A stretch of 64,000 nt of DNA, taken from NCBI GenBank assembly GCA_905178155.1, contig CAJINV010000001.1, positions 11,639,832-11,703,831 on the forward strand, in the 5' to 3' direction. Source of the DNA: Amoebophrya sp. A120 (lineage: Eukaryota; Sar; Dinophyceae; Syndiniales; Amoebophryaceae). Numbering within the stretch: position 1 is the first letter of the stretch; each line of letters starts with the position of its first letter. Positions 1-10,248 of this stretch are shown here, piece after piece. A model generated the notes under the pieces. That model searched no databases. It was given only the letters and a program-made list of their open reading frames with translations, and was not told where the DNA came from. The position numbers were made by a program, and so were the translations under genes.

Positions 1-900
1 CGCGAGCACATCGCGCTTCCACAACATGGAGCGAACCCCTCGAGGTCGGTGCCGAATTTCCCCATCCGGAAAACCGTGCTGCCGCAACCAGTCCCGCGTT
101 TGCTCCTCCGTACCCATGCGCCGACCGGACACGTAAATCACGGCTCGTGCGCTTCCACTACTAGAAGCTTGTGGGGGTGGAGGAACCTGCACATTCGCCA
201 GATCGCCCGTGCCAGAGCTCGATGACGAGGAAGCGTTGCCTGAGTCGACGTCCATGGCGACAGGCGCGGGCGCATGACTATTTCCATCCTTCGCCGACGA
301 GGATAAAATGGCGTCTTTGTGCTCGTCAAACGGCGTCATGCCGCTCCAGGCCCGGAGAAAGGTCCGGCACCAAACGATCGGCTCGTCGAGATGGTAGTAC
401 TCACCATCCAACAAAGCTTCCCAATACGCTGAGCTGCCCTTTTTACCATGAGTCTCCGCGAACTCAATGCGCTTTGTAATATTCGCCACAGTACCATCTA
501 CATCCACAGACAAGAGCTCTTGCCTCCTGCCGCCCCGCGAGCGTGCCCCGCTCGGAGCTGCGTTCGAAAACAAGGACCTGATATTACCCGGTTTGCCGCG
601 ACTGCGATTGCCTTGCTTCCCTTTGTGGTCGGTGGTATGATTGCCGAAGTTCTCCTTCGCGCGCCCACTCTTTGCAGATTTGCCGTGGTTTTTTGCAGAC
701 CCATAGTTTTTCCCCTTGTGGTCGCTGTGATAAGTCTCTAGATACGAATCACCTTTGGCGCTGCCGTGCCAATTCCTGGCATCGGAAGATGTAGTGCCAT
801 ACCCATTTGCAAGCGGTTGTGCATGAGTAGGAGCGGGTGCGGCCCAAAACTGCGCGTCTGCTACCACTGGCGGACCGTCCCAGCCCACGCTGTCGCCCAT
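1..900 (-). CDS. HAD-superfamily hydrolase-like protein (C-terminus beyond window)
   Basis: An open frame runs from an ATG at 900 to the window edge without a stop, so the C-terminus lies outside. The first 125 or so residues are low complexity, rich in Gly, Lys, His, Asn and Ser. HAD motif I (SVDVDGTVAN) follows near residues 131-140. It is followed by a segment of the form AYWEALLDGEYYHLDEPI, and near residue 250 by VIYVSGRRMGTEEQTRDWL. That order (DxDGT, YW/DxPI spacing, then a strand ending in SGR with a T..WL helix) matches HAD phosphatases of the nucleic-acid-repair or LNS2-like kind. The nucleophile and acid Asp pair is present. Motifs III and IV should lie in the missing part, so activity and substrate cannot be judged. 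A Ser-rich insert separates motif I from motif II. An upstream exon is possible because the frame stays open for about ten codons before the ATG. Confidence 0.6.
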   Translation of the reverse strand, partial: MGDSVGWDGPPVVADAQFWAAPAPTHAQPLANGYGTTSSDARNWHGSAKGDSYLETYHSDHKGKNYGSAKNHGKSAKSGRAKENFGNHTTDHKGKQGNRSRGKPGNIRSLFSNAAPSGARSRGGRRQELLSVDVDGTVANITKRIEFAETHGKKGSSAYWEALLDGEYYHLDEPIVWCRTFLRAWSGMTPFDEHKDAILSSSAKDGNSHAPAPVAMDVDSGNASSSSSSGTGDLANVQVPPPPQASSSGSARAVIYVSGRRMGTEEQTRDWLRQHGFPDGEIRHRPRGVRSMLWKRDVLA

Positions 901-2038
901 CAGCTTTACGTTCACGGCATTAATGTTACCCACTTGTCTACTTGTGTTAGCGTTAATATGCACAAAAACAGACGGTAAAAGGAGAGGCAGGTTCTTGTTT
1001 TGAATATGACTTAGTAAGCTCCTTCTGAATAGACGACCTGGCGCGATGTTACAACTAGGGTGCTTGATATCGCGCACCGTGAAAAAACCTCTTTTCAAGA
1101 ACATCCTCGTCAACAACGCACATTCATTTCAGTATCCTACTCGAATTTATAGGTAAGCTAGTCCACTCAAATGCCATCCACTCAACACATCAAATTCGTT
1201 TGTTATCGCGTTTGTTATCGTATTGGTATTTGCCTTGCGCAACCTTTTTCATGTTGCTAAAAGCGATCCACAAAAGCAAAAGGATCGCATTCGCAGAGCC
1301 TCAAATCCAGCTGTTTTATTCAGGCGGATCTTTTAACCACCGGCGGAAGTACATTGCGATCCTCGTTTGCTTGAGGATCATCAACAGCGGCACGAGCCTC
1401 TCCCTCTGTACTTCCTTTTATTACTACAATCGGAACAAAAAACGATCGATCGATGGAAGCCAGCAGGGCGACACCAAATTCAAATGAGGAAACAAATGAA
1501 GTACTTACTTAGAAGGTAAAGGGGAACCGGAACCGCGAGGAACAAAAAATCTTCTGCGCCCACGTTCCGCGGATAGCGTGCCTGCTCGCATCAGCACGCG
1601 GCTGTAGCGGATGACGTGCATGCTCGTGCTATCAGCCCGCCGATGTAGCTGTAGCCTTGTGCCGAGACGTGTACTTATTCGCAGCTCTTTCTTTTCTCAT
1701 TCTTTTCTACCTTCCTCCGATGATGTTCATTTTGATGTGTGAAAACACGCAGTGTGCATTTCCTTTTCCGCCTGGTTCTGGATCGAAATGCCAAAAGCTT
1801 CATTTCTATGTCTGATCACCGGCGCGGCGTGAGCACTGTCGCTGCAAGCCAGCCCGGGTTTCGTACATTTCCAACTGCGAAGTTTCGCAAACTCAAGAAA
1901 AGTGCCGCAGTGTTTCCGCAAAAAAATGTGTGTCATACTCCACAGCTGCAGCTGCGACACTCATCCATAATCGTACTGATCACGATTCATTGCTGGTGAA
2001 GCCTGTGACACTAGGACACAAAGAGTCCTCTGCACGTG
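901..2038. other. Intergenic region between HAD-like and kinesin genes
   Basis: About 1.1 kb with no convincing exon on either strand. It should hold the 5' leader of the HAD-like gene and the 3' end of the kinesin transcript. Short open frames at 1739-1999 (+) and 1727-1960 (-) overlap each other and show no domain or splice support. Confidence 0.5.
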
Positions 2039-5000
2039 CTACCTCGCCGCGGCCGCAACCGGACGTGGGTGTACGATGTGGGGCTGATGCTGTTGCGCGA
2101 CTGGTGACATGTGCCTTTGGTTGCACTTGAAAAAGGGTGTAAAGACCCCAACTCGCTGTAGACCGAAACCAGCCGTAGAGCTGCTCTTCCGCAAATGCGC
2201 GGGCGAAACGCGACCCGCCACCGGACCGGCCGGACACGTAGCGCCGCCGGCGGAGGGTGACGCGCTAGTTGTCGTGCCGTTTGTGACGTTGCTGACACTT
2301 ATGTTGTTCGACGCCCCGCTGGTATTCAGAGAGTGGGCCGTGCTTTGTAGCCGCATTTTTGGTGGTGGCGCGTACAGGAAGCGCCCGACGGAGCGGCTGT
2401 CGTGATCCGTACCTCGGTTCAGAGGATGTGCATGTGGTCTTTCGCGATCACTGTTGTGTTTGTAGTCCTTCTTGTCCGAAACAGCAACCCGCTTTTCGAG
2501 CGTTTGGAACGTCGTAGTGCAGCGCAAGGGAGACGGGCTCATACCTAAGCGCGTGCGCGGCCAAAGAGACATGTTGTTGTTCGTCCCGCTTTGTGTTCGT
2601 AGCGAAGCAGGGCCGCCCCGGTGTTGCATGCCACCTCTGGTGAGATTTCCCTGAAGTTTCAGTTTTCATTTTCAACCCTTTGCTCGCGTCTTATGGCGCG
2701 CGAGTTACTGTCTGACATATGAAGCTATTTTTCAAAATACCACCCGTCATTCAAAAATAGTCGCAATGCTCATGGCGACAAGGATTGAGTTCCAAACTTT
2801 CCGCTTAACGGTCGTTCGGAAAATCGCCTACTAACTAGTGTAGAAGTAGACTTCCAAAATATTCGACGCAAACAAGTATACCGTTGAGGAAGATGAACTG
2901 CCTCCGGACAGCGGCCCGAGCATGCCTCCAGATCCTGGCGTGCTTGTTGAGTTCAAGCCCGGAGAAGTCAGCATCTCAGCGAAGTGTCGCGCGCCGCCGA
3001 GCATCGTGGGTTTCTCACTCGTCGGCCGTACCTGGTTCGCGATAGGCGGCTGCTGCGCGGACACACTCCCGCTGCCAGTGCTCGTCGACTTTCTGGGTAG
3101 GATCCCCGCGCCGCTCACCAGAATATTGCTCGCGCCACTCTTATTTCCGACTGCTGCGGGTGCGGGAGGTGCAGCCAGGTGTGCATGCTGCGGAAGAATG
3201 CCGCGTGTGTTCCCAGGAACTTCGTGTGCTGGCGACGGCCCTTTTGGCTGCACACTGCTAGTTTGCTGATTTTGTTCCACGATTATGTCGGCGTCACTTT
3301 CATCTTCATCGTAATCGAGTGAGGACGGATTCACGATGTAGCACGGCTTGTTATCCGGGTCCGGGGGAATTGGTGGCGGCAACCTCTCCAACGCGAGAGG
3401 GGGCACCGAGGACGGATGTACAACTTGGGGTCCTCCGTGCTGAAAACCGGAGGCGGGGAAGAGCGTCGTTGCCGCAACGGCGCCTGCCGTTCTAGCGCCG
3501 CCGCTGGTAACCGTTGAGCCAGGCATAGAATTCAGAATGCCGCGATTGCGTAAATTCTTCGCGATCAGACTGCTCGCTGGATGCAGCTTCGAAGACGGAT
3601 CAGAGCACAACTCCTCCTCTTGACTGGCTGACTTTGAGGATGTGGCGACACTGTATCCCGTGTTTTCATCGAGAACTGCCTGTGCGGCGCCACGACGAAG
3701 ACTACGGAGAGCAAGCCGGATCGCAGGCGGCGCACTTACGTACTGGTGCTTCACTTGCAGAGTGCGCAATCGCTCCTCGGTTGTCGCACCTGATTTGAAA
3801 TTATGTTTATGACGGTCACCTTTTCGGTGTCGAAAAACGTACACCTAGGACACATAGTAACATCACTGAATCGATGAACAGTTTCGCACAAGTACCAGCG
3901 CCATCGCTTCCCATCGGCAGCAACGCGTGCATCAGTTCGTCGTGCTGAAAGCGCAGGGTTTCGCCGATTGTGCGGCTGAGAACGATTTTTTCCAGGAGCA
4001 TCTTCAAGCTTGTCTCCCGCTCGTCCGGCCCATGGCACGCTTTGCCGGCATACTGCGCAATCCGCAAAGACTCCAGTTGGTGCAAAACCTGCACAATGTC
4101 TGCTGACAGCTGGTCGTGCACGGGAAGGTACTCCTCCTGCACTAGCTTCAAGAACCTCGAGCTCGTCTCCATGTATTGTCGGCAGTTGCTTCCAAAGCTA
4201 TCTTCGGCTGTGAGAGGCACTCGGGGAAATCTGTTCGCAGCAACCGAGCTTGTTCTCTTCAGCAGCTGGGGTTCGGCGCGCGGACGCTCTGCTTCACACG
4301 CCGGGGCTTGCTGCATGATGTTGTGCGCCTGCAGCTCTTGGTGGCTGAACTCTGCCGGGACACTGGGGCTGGTGGTGCTCTTGTCGCGGATCGGAGCAAT
4401 CTGCGGGCCAGGGTCTGCTAGAACGGGCGACGTTGCCGCAGCCTGCGCTTTGTCGAAAGGAAACGTTGCTCGGGTGCCTTTCTTCGTCAGAGCAGAACCA
4501 GCTCCATACGCGGTTGGATTTTTGGTTCCATTGATGCTGTTGGCATCGTGTCTAGTTTGCGTCGGGTCGTCGTCGTTGACGAGCTCCGGAGACACTAGTT
4601 CAGAGTGTGCTCCTGCTTCCGAATGTTGACCTATGGTTGCTACATTTGACATTGACACCTCCGGTGGTCTTGGTTGGATTTGTGAAGAGGACGGACCACC
4701 AATCACCCCCCGAGAAGCGGACGAGGACGAAGATGGGTGCGCTTGCGCAGGCGCGCCAGTGCTGCTTCCCTGCTGGTCCCTAGTGCTAGCAGTCGTGGAC
4801 CGTTGTTCGTCAGTCGTGCTGGCAGTCGAGAGGTGCTTCACCTGTGCAGCCAGAAGGTCGATCGTGCGCTGCTGCTGCTGTCTTTGCTCCGCCTTGGTGA
4901 AGATGGCGCTCGTAGACGTAGTACCGGTTGCAGTTGTACCTCGAGCAATGTTGCTGCTCCTGTTCCCCCCACTGCCGGCCGCATCTGCTTGCTCGAGAAC

Positions 5001-6875
5001 TAATTCTGCGGGACCTCCCACATCGACTTTGAAGGTTGCGTCGTCAACTACCTCGTTCCCTGGTTCGCAGCTTAGCGCAGAGAGCATGGAGTGCTGCACG
5101 AGCGGGGAGTCACTGATCAAGTGCTGTGGAGAAGAAAACCGGTGGTTCAAACGCAGATTCGCCTGCTCGTTGGTGCGGGTTAGCAAGCCGGAGCCCGCAG
5201 GTCCGGAGGAAAACGCGGGACTCGGGGTGGAAGCGGCGTTCGGTTGCACCTGCTTCGGGAACACGGTCGCCAGTTCCGACAGGGTCTGTAACACAGGTAG
5301 TGCGGCCCGCAATTCCGTCTCGCGGTCCAACCGGAAGCAATACGTGACCACGAGAGTGCTGGTGTGTAGCGCAGCTGCGCCCCGCATCTCGAGCAACCGG
5401 GCCAGGTGAGTGCGGGGTTGCTGCGTCAAAACGGGCGTCGACGTGTTGGTGCTGGCTTTTCTAGCCGCGGGGGCGGCCGCGCCGTTCGTCACGTCGTCGC
5501 GCGCGACTACTTGCAAACACTGTTGTTTGTGGATGTTGCATACATAGTACATATCGTGATCTAGATCTCCTGTCGTGTCTGCAGTCTGACTCAAAGACTC
5601 AGATCGCAAGCCATTCACTTCTGTTGGTGCTGCTCTCCTGCAAGTACCATCAGAACCTTAAAAGTGAAAATGAAAAATCCAGAGCGCCTCCTTGTTGTAC
5701 CTCCATAAAAGCGTGCAGGTTGTGCTGCAGTGACGACGCAATCCTCTGCTGCTTCAAGCTACTTCCGCGCAACCGGGTTGCCGTTTCTGTCGGTGAGTGG
5801 CAGGAAGCGAAAGTGTCGTCGAATGGCAATTCAATGAAGCGGAAGCAGGTTTTCCTGTCGGCGGAGGAAATTTGGAAACACGTTGCGCACTGCGGAGATT
5901 TTCGCATGGCTCCCTGCATGTATATTTGTCGCAGTCGGTCTAGTTCCAGTTGCCCCTGCTCGACAGGCGAAAGGTTCTCCGCAAGCGCCTGGCCTGGGGG
6001 TAGTTCGCCGCGCAGCCTTAATGCGTTCTCCAGAGAAGCGACACGACGAAGGGCGTTACTTGACGCAGCGGGGTTCCCTCCGTTGATAGAAGGACCTGTT
6101 CCGGAGGTGAAATTCCTTGAATTCCACTTGTTGTGTGCCGGGGGGGAGGAAAACAAGCGCCCGACTTTTGAGGTCGCGCCGCTACCACCAGAACTGGTGG
6201 AACTGCTACTCCCGCCCGCCATCTCATTGGGCGGCCCAGCCAGCAGGTCGAACATGCCACCATCGGAAAACTCCACGAAGCTCGCTTCCAGTGGCGTCTT
6301 CTCGCGTTGCGAAGAGGCCGAGGACACAGCGGGAACGCAGAGACAATGCAATGCGCGGGGAAGCAGTCCGTGCTCCGGCAGGTCCGGCGTGTTCCATTTT
6401 CCCTCGACCGTGTGCCTGAGATGGGACATCAGATTTACGTTCTCTCGATCTATCTTAATGTGAACGATATACGTAGCAATCTTCAGTTGTAGAGTGCGAA
6501 GTATATGAAAAGGTCAACTGTAGTACGTTTTCCCCGAACCCGGTGCGCCAAAGAACAGGAAAGTCGCGTTTTTCTGTTCCCGAAGGTGCGGAAAGCAGAC
6601 CCGCTCGAAGACGGCTTCCTGGTTATTCGCGGCCGCGAAAAGACCCGCGACTGGAATGAAGCTGCAGTGTAAGATTTTTTTCCGCTAAAAAATATTCGTT
6701 CTCGCAGGCGGCTTGCGCACAGTCACAGCTATCGCTACGAATCAGTGATGTCAACAAGAAAACTGAAAGCGCACCTGTCGCGAAAGTGAAGCCCGTCATT
6801 CTGCAATCGCACTACATGGTGCTGCGGATCATCGTCTGCTGATACACACCCACGAGCAAAAAGCTCCACCTTCAT
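2039..6875 (-). CDS. Divergent kinesin-like protein, six exons
   Basis: Six exons join in phase with GT-AG introns: 6875-6775, 6661-6527, 6415-5701, 5585-3896, 3789-2882 and 2650-2039. The product is 1386 residues. Residues 1-80 give MKVELFARG, then NNQEAVFERV, then the P-loop GAPGSGKTHTVEG, which is completed only by splicing exons 2 and 3. PGxxPRAL-like sequence follows, then ASFVEFSDGGMFDLLA, matching the kinesin SFxEIYNExxxDLL strand, and near residue 375 RTHLARLLE, matching the SKLTRLL helix. The switch regions are degenerate: no SSRSH is seen, and ELPFDDT stands where DLAGSE is expected. Nucleotide hydrolysis may therefore be lost or altered. The C-terminal 900 residues are low complexity (Ser, Thr, Pro, Gln). 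The exon 3/4 acceptor is the least certain junction. I chose the 115-bp intron 5586-5700 because it keeps the frame. Confidence 0.72.
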
Positions 6876-9299
6876 TGTCCTCGAGGCAACTTGGTAATTA
6901 CTTAATTCGTTCTCCTCGCGGAGACCCTTCTTCTTGATCAATGCAAGGTACACGTGACACGCATGGCAAGTAGGCGTCTCAACTTCATCAAGCTTGATGA
7001 TCGCTAGGCGAAACCAATAGAGCACCTCGCTGGCAGATGATACCCTGTGAGGTCCGCGCCTCCCCGATCTTTCTGAGTAAGGTTTTACTGAAGACAGCGA
7101 AGTCTAAGTTTCCAGTTTATGCTGCGACAACGCCTGTGACCACGGACCTCCACACGAACGGTAAAAAACTTGAGACCGGTGTAGCTGCGCTTCACCAACT
7201 TTGCTCTTTTTGTTCGCCTCGAGATATTTGAAAGCGCGTGCTTTTTATCAACTCAGAATGAAGGACAACCGCTTTTTGCAAGACGAAAATTTGACAGCAG
7301 AGACTAACTCTAAGAAAAATCAAAAATCTCGGTGTTGGATACCGACACGCCGAACAACAAAAGTCATAAGATAATGCGCATTCTTGTAAAGCGCTTGTGT
7401 GCCTTCAGGCGAAGGGATTTCTTATTTTGCAATACTTCCTCGTCGATGACGACAGCGTAAAGATTCAAGACTTTTTAGTCACAACTCTTTCTTTCAAACA
7501 GTGAACACCTTGTCCCTTTCTCAAAACATATTACTAGTATATTTGATACATAACATTGCGATAAAATTCTCCGAATCAGGATAAGTAGCTATTGAGTCGT
7601 AAAGAGCTTAAAATTCGTACTTAAACGTAAAAGACTGAGAAAATTTTCGTTGTGAAGCAGTCTGTCGTAGCAGTCATAAGTGGTTTTTCCTCCTTGTTCG
7701 ACCTAATCTGCAATGCCTCTTCCTACTTCTTTTAGGCCTGCAAATTTGATAACACCTCCGTCCATGCTGCTGCCGCAATGTTGCATAAGCGCATCAAAAA
7801 TTCTAGTTTTTCCATAAAGCCCGTTCAGTCGTGGTGTACAATGAAAGAAATTGAAATTCTTGAAAAAGTCCTGAATAAAATTACGCTCCTCTTTTCACTG
7901 ATACTAGCTCTGCTGTGCACGACAAGAGAGTACAGTACGTGACTCGTAGAAATGGACTCCCACTTGAACTACAAGCTATAGTAACATAATTTGGTTTTTG
8001 GCTTTTCGCAGATTTGAATTTGTCGTTTCTCTTTCTTCTTGCCTACTTTTTCAATAGCAAGATGAAACTGAAAGACAAAAAATTCCTGGGAGTACCTATT
8101 AAGCTACATCTTCGCCTGCTATATTTTTGGTTCGAATTTCGCTCCCGTAAAACAACCTAAAGCATTCTGGTTTTTCAACAGAAATTTGAAAAGGTCGCGA
8201 TTATCGAGTCACGGTCATCGAGTTTTTTATGAAGTTTTTTGTCGGCGTCTATTGGATAGAGGTTTCGTTTTCGCAACACAGAGATGGTAAACGTAAAGAG
8301 TAAAAAGCCCGTTAGAATAATCTTTCCGTAGATCATAATTGTTTTTTCAGACATTCTAGCTCAAAATCTGCCGTATTTCGAGTAATATTTCCGGAGTTCG
8401 GTTGTTTAAGTTACTGAAATAAGAGGCTAAAAATACAAAGCGAAACGCTGAACTTTTTCAATCCAACGAGACGCTACTGAAGATCGATTTTATTCTGGAG
8501 ATGATATCACTCGTTCATCTCACTGACTGTTGTACGAACTGGAAAAACAGCGAACTAGTACTTAAATAAGTTTGAAGGACGAGCCGAGTAATTCTGAAAT
8601 CAGGTCGTCTTTTTTGTGAAGCAGAAAGAGAAGTCGAAGAAGAACCTATTCAATTTGTGTCGAGAACTTTCGCCAGCATCTCGTGAAAAGGAAAATTGTG
8701 CACTTGTAATTCTTGTGCGATTATTGCTACCACTACCTATAGTAAGTTTTTTGAAAGCAACAAGAACCGGTAAAAGAACATCAACATTGCCTGGAGGTGG
8801 AAGGAAATCATGGACTACCATCCCAGAGAAGAAAAAAAGGATACTCCTGAAATAGTTTCATCGTAGTTGTGCACAGGAAGAAACGCTTTCGCCCTCAGGC
8901 CGATCAACCAAAAAAAAGGGGGGAAAAATCGAAACGATAACGAAATAATTTGACAACATACAGAATCAGAATCTTTGATTACCTCGACAATGCGAGTCTA
9001 GGCTCAGTCTAGGTGGTCGGAAGCTTGTCAGGAATTGGAATATAGCCATTGTAAGTGATAAAGATAATGACGTCAAAATTGGCATTTAAAATCGTCGCAA
9101 CGATCTAACGCTGTCTATCCGATAGAAAGCCACACAAGGAAAGTCTGACTTTCTCCGAATTTAGCGATGGTTCTTGAGAGTGTTGGGTGGATGCTCCTAC
9201 GGAGAAGCCGGCTCTAGTGACATATTGAAGAGGTGGGCCCATAGTACATAGAGCAGTCCCGAAATCTAGAATTCTTAGAAATTTTCGGACAGTTTTTGT
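6876..9299. other. AT-rich gene-poor stretch
   Basis: The first few hundred bases are probably the kinesin leader. From about 7230 to 9300 the DNA is clearly AT-rich, full of short A and T runs, and I find no exon with coding-like composition on either strand. The open frame at 8616-8855 (+) is Lys/Leu-rich and unsupported. No tRNA, repeat array or inverted repeat was recognised. Confidence 0.55.
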
Positions 9300-9524
9300 T
9301 ATTATCCTTTACCTCATAGAAAAGGTGCTTTGTGAGAACTTGTAGAAAGACGTTCGGGTAAGTGAAAGCGTTCTTCTTGCTCTGAGTAATCCATTTGATG
9401 TAGTTGTAACCGTTGGTCCGCGGTCTTCAACGCGACTATGTTCCTGGTTCTCTTTCGTCCCTTCGACCGGGACGGCCGCAAGGACGGATCGGGACAACCA
9501 GAAACGGCGCACGACGTACTTGCT
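9300..9524. other. Gene-like open segment beside inverted-repeat element, strand undecided
   Basis: Several frames stay open here on both strands with mixed, coding-like composition, for example ADQRLQLHQMDYSEQEERF on the minus strand. No start or splice structure can be assigned, and the segment is interrupted on its right by the inverted-repeat element. It could be an exon or a gene remnant. Confidence 0.2.
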
Positions 9525-9841
9525 TGATGTATGGATGTGTCAGAGTTGAAATCGACAAAGTTGAAATAATTTGTCATGCATAAAATGGATGCCAGTTGGA
9601 ACCCAGTTTCTAAGTGGCGCATGGCAAATTTCGGTGGTTCCTAAATCCAGTTTGTCATGCTGTTTAGGCAAAGAAGAGCGCTTCTCTCATGCTACTTTAG
9701 CAGCTCGAGCTGTAGCCCCAAACAGGCTTACAATCGGCCGCACTTGCCTGCTCTGCAACACACGTGCCGCGGGTCATGCATTTTATGCATTACAAATTAT
9801 TTCAACTTTGACGATTTCAAACCTGACGCTTCCATATGATG
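9525..9841. mobile_element. MITE-like or introner-like element with 62-bp terminal inverted repeats and TGATG target duplication
   Basis: The left arm 9530-9591 and right arm 9775-9836 are inverted copies. Both contain AGTTGAAATAATTTGT and ATGCATAAAATG, and they differ at roughly seven of 62 positions. The 183-bp centre has no transposase frame. The element is bracketed by identical TGATG pentamers at 9525-9529 and 9837-9841, as expected of a target-site duplication. Size, long arms and lack of coding capacity fit a non-autonomous DNA transposon (MITE). Published work on Amoebophrya also describes mobile introner elements, so an intronic element is possible. I see no flanking exon pair that would prove splicing. 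Arm divergence suggests the insertion is not very recent. Confidence 0.72.
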
Positions 9842-10248
9842 TTCTTTTTTACTAGGTACTTTTTTCCAACCTGTTTCTCCTCGATCTTCCTACGTCGGTA
9901 GCTTAAATAATGTTTTTTTTCGAAAAAGTTACGAAACCGTCGGTCTTGGATCTTGTCGTTTTCATAAGATTGAATGTTGATGTTCTCTTTCTTGTAATTG
10001 TGTCTTCAACCCGCACAACGGGTTGAGATGCTTTCTGTTTTCCGTTCTTCGAAATCTTCTTTATGGCAAAGGTCACTTTTCATGCGAAAAAACTTTATGT
10101 TGGAACTTCTGATTTACTACTTTCCATTAGATCTAAACTTTATGTTATTTACCTTCGCCTTCATCTGCTTCACTTTCGATAAAATTCAAAATTGCACATA
10201 TGCGGATCCTGATTCTGAAAGTCTTACAAATCGGAATCCCTTTCTCAC
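9842..10248. other. Intergenic, AT-rich
   Basis: Just over 400 bp between the inverted-repeat element and the end of the Cys/His gene. A plus-strand frame (9998-10276) is hydrophobic and Phe-rich with no supporting features. It is probably 3' flanking sequence. Confidence 0.4.

Noticed and set aside
5638-5656. A 19-nt GT-AG intron joining kinesin exons 3 and 4
   Set aside because: It keeps the frame, but a 115-bp intron (5586-5700), matching the sizes of the sister introns, also keeps it and is far more plausible.
8616-8855. Small plus-strand gene in the AT-rich stretch
   Set aside because: Lys/Leu composition is typical of random AT-rich DNA, and no start context or motif is present.
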